Shown in pieces: positions 22,586-34,500 of a stretch of 64,000 nucleotides of DNA (its first letter is position 1; each line of letters starts with the position of its first letter). Position numbers and translations under genes: made by a program. Origin of the DNA: Caprella mutica (Eukaryota > Arthropoda > Malacostraca > Amphipoda > Caprellidae). The notes below the pieces were generated by a model, which worked only from the letters and a program-made list of their open reading frames with translations, did not search any database and was not told where the DNA came from. The stretch spans positions 1-64,000 of the forward strand of contig CANNZV010002487.1 in assembly GCA_947561585.1 (NCBI GenBank). Reading direction: 5' to 3'.

Positions 22586-25500
22586 TCAACCAGTGAGAAG
22601 GTACTCTGGTTTCTCTTGTATTTGTTTCACTGTCAGGGTTCCCCCGGTCCTTAACAGTTCAGCAAACCTTGCCACCGCGGGGTCCATCCCCATTGACGCC
22701 ACTGCCACCACGTGGGCCCCTTTGACGTAGTGGACTATGAAGGAGAGGCCTGAGATAGAGCCTGTGACTTCGATGCTATCGTAACCTAAGTTGTAACCTG
22801 TAACAGAGGGATATTGTGTTACAATGCAGTTACACCTATAAGTTACATTCAATATTTACATAGAAAAAAAAATTTACATAGTGATGTTGTGACAATATGT
22901 TTATTAAATCATTGATATTAAGAATATCATATTGATAAAATGCAGTTACACCTGTAAGTTGTAACTAGGACATTACCAAATTATCATTTAAACGTTATTT
23001 GGATTGGTAGTTAACCATGATAGCTGCAGGTATTCAATAACGAATATCATGACTGCAGAAAAGCTACTCCTTGAATACAATGACAAGGTAGAATAGTTAT
23101 TTATTACCATTAGATAGCTAGCTACTGTTTATCTTTCTATTTTGATCTGTGAAACTAGAAGCTACGAAGAAGTCATTTATTATATAAGTAGCTAGATATT
23201 GTTTAGCCATTTATTTTGTCCTTTGAAAAGTAGAAAGTACATCGAGTGTAGCTAACTCTAACAGTAGCTACTGTTTAGCTATTTAGTTTGTCCTGTACAT
23301 CTACAGAGATAGTGTAGTGTAACTGTTTTTCCTCTCACCGGCATATCTAACACTCTTCCCCTCCAATACACTCCAGAACACAGGCACTGAGTCAACTGCT
23401 ACTTTGTCACCGTCACTGGGAACCAGCATGTTGAGGGCAGCAGTTCTGCCGTGGTACTGCGCTACCTGCCAGTGGCCTATACTGACCTGCGAAAAAACTG
23501 CAGTTAGTAGAGTTTATGAAGGGTATGTTTGATGAAAGAAAATTGGGTTAAATGGTTAAGAGGTAGCTAGGTATTATAAAAAAAAATAATAAATGATAAT
23601 TAGCTACAGAGTAAGGATCTAGAAAAATACTATAGTAGAAAATTGGAAGAAAGAATGAACTACAAATTGGTAGAAAAAATGAACTACAAATTGGTAGAAA
23701 GAATGAACTACAAATTGGTAGAAAGAATGAACTACAAATTGGTAGAAAGAATGAACTACAAATTGGTAGAAAGAATGAACTACAAATTACAACAGTTCTT
23801 ATCAGATCGCTTCAGTTGGTTAAGTTTCTTTCATTTTTTAGTAATATTTACATCTCATTTCTAGCTTCAAGTCTTAAGAAAACAATTTAACAAAAATATC
23901 AACTCAAAAAGTAAACGAAATAAAAAATGGCTTGGCTACTAATGTCGGAAGTTTGTTTTGACAGTTTAAAAAGAAAACTTGAACAAAGGAGGGGGGGGGG
24001 GGGGGGGGGGGCATCATAGGTATAACCCAAGGAAATCCGAGACGTGGGAATATATTTTTTTTATAGGAATCAATACTTTATAGCTAAGAGGGTTTGAAGT
24101 TATTTAATCCCTATCTATTATTGATGAAATGCAAACTTTGGAATCTTTTCTCATTATGAAAAATCTCAACTTGGCTGTACTGTAGTTTGTTGTATCCGCG
24201 AGATGGTTGTAGCTACTACACACTTCATGAATGATTGATGACCTGGGAGGGGGTTTGGGGGCGGAGCCTAAACTAAAAAAGGGATAGCTATATAATTAAT
24301 TTAGTAGGGGTTCAACGTCTGCTTCGGAACCAAAGGCCATATCGCTGACGTCAAAAGGAAATTAAATACAAGGGACTAGAAGAAGCAGTCAGAGAGGAAA
24401 GTGGCTCCTTGAACAAAGTCACTTACCATCGTCAGTGACGATGCTCATGGATACAGAAAAGCTACTCCGTGAATGCAGTCACTTACCAAGGAATGTGACA
24501 AAACGGGACACAAGCACCGGTGGCTGCACTCACGGATGGAAGAGGAAAATGAAGAGGTGATAGTAAATGAAGCCTACGAGCCTACCTAACACAAAAATCT
24601 AAGACCTCGTAGTTGAAGAGCATAACCCTAGCGCTATCCTCTAAAACTGCAAGTAGCGTTAAAAAAATGATAAACATGGTAAAAATGAAAAAAGACAATT
24701 CATAATACAAATTACAACAGTTCGGGGCCTAATGGACGCAACCCCCCTTCTCTTCCATTCACCACAGACAGCTTCAGGATAGAGCCCCTGGGGGCGATAG
24801 CTAGCTATATAGTATAATAGTTGAAATAAAGGCTGCCTTCTCACTATTTCTATTATTGATAGCTACCTTTAAAAAGAAAATAAATTCATACTTTGAAATA
24901 AACATAATTGTCTCGAATATTGGTGTAAAAAGCTAGCTATCGAATGTTTTCTTTAGCCACTTTCAATTTGACACATCATTCTACAAAAGCTTCTAGCTAA
25001 TCAATAAGGCATATCGACTAGAAAAAATAAACAGTCAGCGTTTACAATCAGCACTAACTTTCAAACAACTAATTTGGCTAGCTACACGCAATTTATTGTG
25101 TGCATTTTATAATAATATTGTAAATTTCTTGTTAATATTACTTCATCTAATCGATAGAACAGACTAACATTAATCAGTATCTAACTAATAGCTAGATATA
25201 TTGAAGTCTCGATAGATGGCTACAGGAAGAATGGTATCTAGTAGAAACCTCTGAATATTATTGACGCTGCATCAAAAGATTTACCAGTAGCTAGCTACAT
25301 TAGGTACTACTATCAGTTCCATAGGTACTTTCATCACACCAATACAGCTAATTACACTCCATACAATGGCATATATTGTGATATGCAACTCCTCCTTCAC
25401 CTGCTCCTCTATTGTCTTGCCTCCATAACGGAGAGGGAAAGAGGCAATGTCTCCTCCACAGTAAACTCCCTCCACCGATGTCTCCAAAAACTGAAAAAAA

Positions 25501-28500
25501 GAAGCGAGAGTTAAAAAAAAGTGACTACCATAGATAGCACTAAATTACTAGTAACTAGTCATGAATAGTAGGTATGAACTGAACATATAACAAATAGGTG
25601 GCTAATCAATTGCAGCAGGTGATTATCGAGTAGCTAGCTTAACTAACAAATAATCAATAACAGGAAGTGATTTTTGAGTAGCTTATAATAAATAAATAAT
25701 CACGAGCAGAAAATGCACTTTAATTTGAAATTGAAGATAGCTGCAAACTATCAAAGAAATAGGTAGACTATCTGGAAATTTTGCAGTTGAGTATGTTCCT
25801 AGTTATCGGTCCACATTTTCGAATATAGCAATGTAAATAAAAGTTAAATCATAAGTAATATAGTTATATATATATTTTTCTCAAGTGTCCGAAAATGTGG
25901 AACTATCCTATAACTAGGAACTTACCCTAGCAATTAATCTCGAGCAAAAAAAAACTATAGTTACCAATCAACAAAGTCATGAAAGTCTAACCATCAATCA
26001 AACATTAAATTAATAAAAAGGTAAATAGAATAATAAATGAGATGATATTAAAATTCTAAGAAATTTAGATTTATTAATTCAATATCAATTAGCCATTTCC
26101 TGTTGATTATGTAATAGACTAACAAGTTAATAACTAAATGTCAGTGGGTTAATGTAACCAACATGCAAACCAACAGATCAATAACAGTGAAATGAGTAGA
26201 TAGTTAAATTGAACATCTAATATCAGGAAAAGGTTACCTACCTACTAACAATAAAAAGTGCGTTTCTTAGAAAAAATCAACAGAGTTAATAAAGTTAATA
26301 ATAAACTAAACTAAATTAACGAGAAGCTTCTAAGAAAACTTATAACTCGATCATTGGAATTATAAATCAGATAGGGTAAGTTCTGAGTTATCGGACAGTT
26401 CCACAGTTTAGACCGTAGCTATAGCTAACTATATTAAAATCATTTAAATTCTATTTTAATTGGCATCAATTTGGTTAGCTATAATAAAAAATATTATAGT
26501 TATATTTTCTCTAATATGATCGAAAATATGAAACAGTTCGATAACTCGCAACTTACCCTACATCTTTGAAGAGATCAATTGAGCCTAACGAGAGAAATAA
26601 TAAATTGCATCTCTCCAATATAGTTCAAGGTAATGGTTAATCAATAGAATAGGTCAAGTCGATAAGTTTGACGCGCTATGCAGTAAAGTCTGACCTGGTT
26701 GACCTCGGCGTAACCCTTAGCATTTAGGTTGACCTTTGACCCCTCTAAGAAGTCAGTTGCGGGTGTGACACCAATACCACACACCACCACATCTGCAGGT
26801 AAAGTGGCACCGCTACGGAGTATCACCTGTAATTAAATAATGGATTAGTTATTTAACAAAGCGGATAGGAACATCATATCAGTCTATTCAGCCATTGTGA
26901 AGAAAAAAACTATTTATAAATAAGCAATAGCTAATACAAAGTAGCTAGCTAGATTCATAACTATTAATATCATATAGCTACTAGGTAGGGCAAGTTCAAA
27001 TTTACTGGACTGTTCCACATTTTAAAACACTGAACAAAAAAATTATTAGCTATAGTTTAACTTTCCTCTTAATTGATATTTACAGGTAGCTATCATGAAT
27101 ATCTTACCAATTGAAATAAAAGTTATCTGAAGAAATTTTTTTTTATGTTAGGTAGCTACCATGCATCAATATTTACCAGATCTGTGTTAGTTATTTTAAT
27201 ATATAAGAACGCTGGTAACTATGGAATAAATAACTACATATGCATTGGAGAACATTTAAGTTGATGATTTATTATCTATCAGCTACAGCTAAATTATTAT
27301 TTAGGTAGCTAGCTACTGAAAATTATAGATAATACTTTGGAAAGGTATTTTTAATTTTATCACCTCCTGCACAGTGCTGTCCCCCCTAAACTCCAGAGGC
27401 GCATCACTCATGTAGAAGGCAACCCCCTGCTTCTCCACCAGTGCTTGTAGAGCTCCCCCCACCTCCTCCCCCAGGGTGTTCTTGTAAGCAACAGAAGAGT
27501 TACCAACAACACTGATGCTGCTACACACTGATAGAGTAGCTAGGTGAGAAGCTACTTCCATACCTAGGGAGTAAGAACACCTAGTTAGACTACAGCTCCA
27601 TACCTAGTTAAGACTATAATAGCTAACAAGAATAGTTAAAAACTAAGCCGCTAGCTATATTCCTAGTATCTAGTTACTTTAATAATTAAAATTTCCTAAA
27701 GAAGAAGTGTAAATGAATAAAATAAATATAGCACTTCCTATTTAACACACGGTGGACCGGCGGGTCATTTTAACCCGCAAATTATTTTTGACTCGTTAAC
27801 ATTTCTAAGTTAGAGCACCAATATGTATGAAATTTACTGACTTTTCATGAATATTCGAGGTCAATATTCATTAGAAATAAGTCATTCCTAAATTATTTAA
27901 AGAGTTATTTTAACATTTACCTCCAAATACCAGCGGGTCATTTTAACCAGCTCTCAAAAAATTTCAATTTGACCTTGTGTGCTGCCAAATAGAGATAATG
28001 AATTGACAGTATAAACAGGGTCGCACAAAACTTATATGATAATACTTGGGCACATGCACACTCATTACAGGGCTGTCTAAACAACCAAACCAGTAAACAT
28101 GTTGCCAAGAACGCTCACAAATGAAGAAAAAAATACATTTTTTTATATTGACACCTTTGGACGAATCATAAGGCAAGAGTTTCGTAACTATCGATGAGCA
28201 TCTCTCTTCAACGAATTCGCGATATCAGTTCACTCAATACACGGCTTGTGAACCAGGTAATTCGGTAACAGTTCAGGCTACTTGTGATTGCAACGTCTAA
28301 ATATTAGGAAAATGGATTTCCTCATCTGAAAGAGATATATGGTTATTGGTACAGAGAGAAATCATTATCAATAGCTACGTCATTTTTGAACTTATGGTCC
28401 TTTTTTCCGGTACAGGACAGAATTTCACAACAGACAACCTTTTCCCCGTCTGTAAGACTAGATGAGAATTTACTGAAGAAGATAACAGTCATTGGATCTA

Positions 28501-31500
28501 TGTATTGTATTATATAAGAAATTCCCCCTTATATAAAATCACCCAAGGTGCCTCCGTATACAAGAATGCTACTCAAGAATAAGAAGAACATATAGAAAAA
28601 TAATGTTCTCTCTGCTTCATACTGATTCGTCTATCTCAATTACTGATCCTAAAGTATTTCAGACTCTGTAGAACATGATTATACTGTAACCAATTACATT
28701 TGGAGTAGATCTTTTTTATCAAAGAGTAAGTAGGTAGTCAATAAAGGAGTCATCACGTCGTTGTGCCCTGCAAATTGTATCATGATGTTGCTACTCAATT
28801 TGTCAGATACAATTGTAAGGGTATAAATGTTATCAGATAGCTATACAAATTGTGCTATACCGAGAGGTTACAGGTACTACAATATATAAAAAAAATTTCA
28901 TGGTGAAACAGATCTGAAGAGGAAAAATCAGATTTTGACATGATGCCTTCAACAACTGAAAGACTTGTGAACAATTCAGTAATCTACACTTGAAAGTACT
29001 GGGACTAAATTAGAAAAATGATGTAGGAGTCTAGGAGATGCAAATATGCTCCTGCCTGAGGGGAATTTACTTCACGTATCATAATTATTTGAGATAAATA
29101 TTAGTCAGTATGGTTATCTGAGGTTGTTTTTATATCACTAGCTACATACTATACATGTAAAAACTGTGATATTCGGATGATATTCATCTATAATATTTAT
29201 TATAAAACGATAACATTCGGCATTAATATTTGTGTTTGGTCTACTTGCATTTTAAGCTTTGATGTACATACAATATTGCACTTGCTATAATAAAATGTAA
29301 ACTAACTATAAACAAGGTTTTAACTATTAATTAATATAAAAAACAAGTAAAAACGTCTGAATATATCGTTATCTATTAATGAAACAGTTAATGGGAACAA
29401 ATAAATACTTCATTCATCGTATAATTAAGCCCTAATAACATTTTTTAATAGTGCGGGTTAAAATGACCCGCACGGTCCAACGAGGAAGTTCATATTTGCG
29501 GTCCACCTAGTGTTAACATAAAGCACATTGAGTATAACTATTAGCTATTAGACTAGAAAAGTTCCCTCACCAATGAAAGATGAGCCGATTATCACCACAT
29601 TCTTCTTCTCAGCTCTCTCCAATATATCCTGAGCATCCTTTGGAGTTCTGAGTAACATGACTCCTTCCAGAGAACTGCCAGGGATTGTTAGACTGCGAGG
29701 ACTGGTGAGGAAATTGAAAGATGAATAGCTAGCTGATAAACTGATATGTTAGAGAGGGTAAGTTATCCAAATAAGCTCGACATTTTCACACGCATATTAC
29801 CTAGCTATACACTTCACATAAAAATATAGCTAATATGAATATTATTTAATTTTTACTTTAATAAGTAGCTAGCTATCTAAGATAGCTAGAACTTACAAGC
29901 AGGTATCATATATAGTTAGCTAAATATCGATAAAAATAAATAAATTAACACCTAGCAATACTTTTCCTTTCTAATCGTCCAAACACGTGGAGCAGCCAAA
30001 TAATTCGGAATTTACCTTACACTAGCTTATTGCTAATAAAAGCCACTCCTCTCTTCTGATTAAAGACATTATTGAAGAAAAGAGAGAATTAAATGTGTCA
30101 AAAGACACATAACCACTCACACTCCTCCAGTAGCAATGAAAACCTTGTCGTATTTGACCGTGTCTCCCTTCTTCAGCATCAACTGCTTTGTCTCACTGTT
30201 GAGAGTTAGCACAGGGTTGCCAAGGATCAAATCAACATCCGCTGACTGGAATGAAAGAAAAGTGAAGTTAGTTAGATGTCTGGTTAGATATAACAGAACC
30301 AAACGTTATAAGAAAAGAGGAAATAGGTTACTAGATGGCGATATCATGAACAAAGTCAATGATCTATATTAAAATATGAAGGTAAAGGTAGCTAACTACT
30401 ATTTAGGAAGGTACATTATAATGTAGCATATTTCTAGTGACAATTGTTAATGTTATTCTATTAAACTAGAAAAATCCAGTTATGACTGAAAATCTAAAAT
30501 TATACCAATATTTACTAATGTACATAAAAACAAAGAGGAAACTTCAGATATTATGAATCTCATCTTCGGTTTAGAGATTTATGTACCTAATGAATTGTTG
30601 AAAAATGTGCTTGAGAGCAGATATAATAAAATTAGAGTTGAAATGATGAAAAAGTTACTGAATTGATTGGTGAATTTTGCAACTCACCTCACAGTAATCT
30701 AAAGGTCTCAATGCAATGTCTCTACTCACCTCACAGTAATCTAAAGGTCTCCATGCAATGTCTCTACTCACCTCATAGTAATCTAAAGGTCTCAATGCAA
30801 TGTCTCTACTCACCTCACAGTAATCTAAAGGTCTCAATGCAATGTCTCTACTCACCTCATAGTAATCTAAAGGTCTCAATGCAATGGAACTGGCAGTGCT
30901 ACTCATGCTCTTTGATAGTTTAGGTCTATCATAGGGCAGGGAATCTTCAGCAGATATCAGAATGAGTTTGCCAGAAAAGCCAGACTGTTTCAGCACTTCA
31001 ATGCAAGAGGAGCCTGCAGCACCTGTACACATTAAGATTTAATTTTAGTAGGGGTTTAAAGTCTTCTACAACTATTTTTGATCATTACACTGACGTAAAG
31101 AGGAAATTATTAATAGGGAATGGAAGATGCATTCAGAACTCAAAGTAAAAAGCCACCCACCACTGTTGGTGACAAGCTCATGGATGCAGAAAAGCTACTA
31201 CAGTCACTTACCAAAGAAGCACCAAAACAATATGTAGCTTTTGATAATTATTCGACCTCTGCTGACATAAATTATAGCTATCAACTGATTGTTTGTAGAC
31301 AGTGGCAAAAATATATTGGATAACTAGCAGCTAGCTATTTAACTCAAACAATTAAGGTTTCCTATGCGAGGTATTCATATTAGCTATATTTGAATGTTAT
31401 TTCAAGTAGCTAGCTATATAAAATGTGCCATAGCATAGTAAACAGAATAGTACATTCTCTGTACTGTGGCCATAGTATGATTAGTAGCTACCATCAGGTA

Positions 31501-34500
31501 GCAGAAAACTCACTAATCAAAATCTGAGAAAACATCAAAAAGGAAAAAGAACTGAATGATATTTGATGCTAATTACCTCCACCAACAATAACAATTGTTT
31601 CATTGTTGTTTGGGTCTCTAGAAGCCAGTGTTTTAATTCTCTTGTTAGAGAGGAGTTGTTTCTTGGTTGCTTTGACTCTTACTGGCCGCCCCTTGTCACC
31701 TTCCTTATCACCTAGAGTGACTGTGTAGCAGGGCAAGCTGTCCAAACCAGGAAAATCTTCTATGTCACCTATAGATTCAAAAGAACATTTAATCATTAGA
31801 TTTAATTGATAGCAAATTATTAAAATAAATTATTGAAAATATATAAATCAAATTTAACATGTTCCTGCATATTGGACCGTATGTGTACCAACACTAGAAG
31901 TCCCCTCTTGAGTATTGGTAGTGTACACATGTGGTCAACAAACATTTGGTAAGTAGTTGATAAAATGAGCAAGACCCAAATTTTAACATTGGTTTATTGT
32001 ATATTGAACACATTTTTTGGAAGAACACATATATGTGCACCATAAGTTTCAATGCATATAGCTATGCAGACCTATTTAACAATATCTGATTAGCTTGAAT
32101 CACAATAATAAAATAAGCACTGTCAAGCTTACACAATAGTGGAATGTCGACTTTATATGGAAACACAGTAAATAAGCTAAAATTTGAGCATAGTATTAGA
32201 GCAATGACCAATCAGATAAATTAATTTCAAAAGCATTCTCATAGCTAATTACCAGTTTGAGTGTTGAAGCAGGCACCATGCCAAGGACACCTCACAGTCC
32301 CATCCTCACTGAGGACTCCCTTGATGAGAGGTGCACCGTAATGGGTACACTTTGCACCAATGGCAGAGATGCTGTCCCTGTGCTTCACTAATAGCACTTC
32401 ACCTTCATCTAGCTTGAAGTTTTTCATTCTAGCATGAAGAAGAGACAATGTTCAGTATTATTGGCAATAAATGTTAAGGGCCGTACACACATAGGGTTTT
32501 TTAAGTCTTTCCACCAGACTTTTTACTAAGCTCCACCTACTTTTTCCATGAGAATATAAGAAAAAACTATAATTATTATTTATTTCAGTTGATATCAATG
32601 ATACCTGCAGGAATCATGGATACCAACTGGAATAAATAATAATTATATCGTTTTTTTTTTATATTCTCATGGAAAAAGTAGGAAGAGCTTAGTAAAAAGT
32701 CTGGTGGAAAGACTTAAAAAACCCTATGTGTGTACAGCCCTTTAGATCCTGGCTAAAACAAAGGCCTACAATATCAACAGAATTTTAATACTAGGACATA
32801 AAATGATCTGGAATACAACAATCATCATAATTTATAAAATTACACATTAAATAATGAGTGGCTTGATACATAAAACAATAATAACAACTGCATCTTCCAA
32901 TAAATAAATTTAATTAAACTGGAGAGTGTCAAGCTTCAATTAATGGATGGGGAGAAACGAAGAGGCTCAAAGAGGCTTCAACTATTGGATGACTACAGAG
33001 TATCTAATTATTATTAATATTCTTTAAAAATACCCAAATGGAGACAATTTGATTTCTAATAAATTATCAATAGGTAGAGAAAACACTAAATAAATTTGTC
33101 TTTGTATTCAATTCTCTTACTAATTTATTATGAATAATCTTGTTTTGTTATAATTTTGAAGCATATTTTTTTAGAGTTGGAAGAGAAGATTCAATTTATT
33201 GTCAAGTAGTTTCATCTTTTGAAGAATGGAGAGAACTAATATCAGAAATTCTTCGAGAGTTCTTTCAGCAGAAAATATCACTGGCTAGTCTGCCGAGCAT
33301 ACTTTAGAATCTGAGTAAGGAAATCTATAGCTATATTTGAAACTCTGAACTTTAAAGATGTACCTAATAATGAATTTGAAATATAGCTACAGCAAACAGA
33401 AGTCACAGCACTTTAAAAACTAAGCTACAGAGCTAGTCTGCAGAATGAGAGACATTTGGAATATTCTTTATGAACAATTTTAACTTAATTCCTATACAGT
33501 AACTATTTAAAATGAGATCTATAAAAACACTTTACCAGTTTAAGCAGAGTGGCTCAATAGCTATTTATTTTGTACTTGGGAGATTAATAAAGGTGAACTA
33601 CTTGAATAAAGTACTATAATTAGAAAGGCAATGATTGAATTGGATAAAAAGAATGCATCTTAATTTACTCACCCTTCCTCAGGCAGATCTTCTTCATAGC
33701 AAACAATTTCATCTATTTCCTTGTCTTCAAATACTGGAGTAGCATCTGGAAATTTAAACTTGACTAATTAATCTCTTGGTATAGATATTAATTACAGAGA
33801 GAAAATACAGTATTAAAATTTATTGAAGACTAATTTATCAACTTCAACACCAGACTGCAGAGTATGTGACATTTCTTCAACATTTTCTGTGCAAACAATC
33901 CTTAATTGCCTCCTATATTTATATCAATTTTTCTGAGAACAGAATCCACTTGCCATTTTAATGGCGAGTTTGTGACAGTTATTTTGAGCCCTTCAAATAC
34001 AAATGGCGAGTTTTATCTATTTTTCTCCTATGCTACAATGTTATTTTGGAGAGAATTTATGAAAATTTGATCATTTTGGAGAGAATTTGTTGAATTTGGG
34101 AGAGAGCTGGAGAGACAAATGGTGAGTTTATGAGACATACTAATTTACTTGGATGGTAACATAGGAATTAATTCAAGATCTCCCGCAGAGATCTCCAAAT
34201 TCTAAAAATTCAATCAAAAACTCCCGCAGAGAGTCTTAGAAAAATGTTCCATATTCTGCAGACTGGCGACATGTCGGTGGAATATTTTCCTCTTTGAAAA
34301 TAATATTCTGGCAAAGTCGGTGGAATTTCAGCTATTTATTCCTATGTTACCATTAATTTTCGGTGGATAAATTGGGAAAATTACCGAAAATGTTGGTGGA
34401 TCAGCTAAATTAATGGAAATTTATGGTGGATTTTTTTCAGCTTTTTGCAAAAGTCAGTGGAATTTTGTGCACCAAATACAGACTGATAGGCAGCAATTTA

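Noticed and set aside
27964..28176. 70-codon minus-strand frame in the AIFM3-like intron
   Set aside because: It lies within the piggyBac element, whose transposase remnant reads on the opposite strand.
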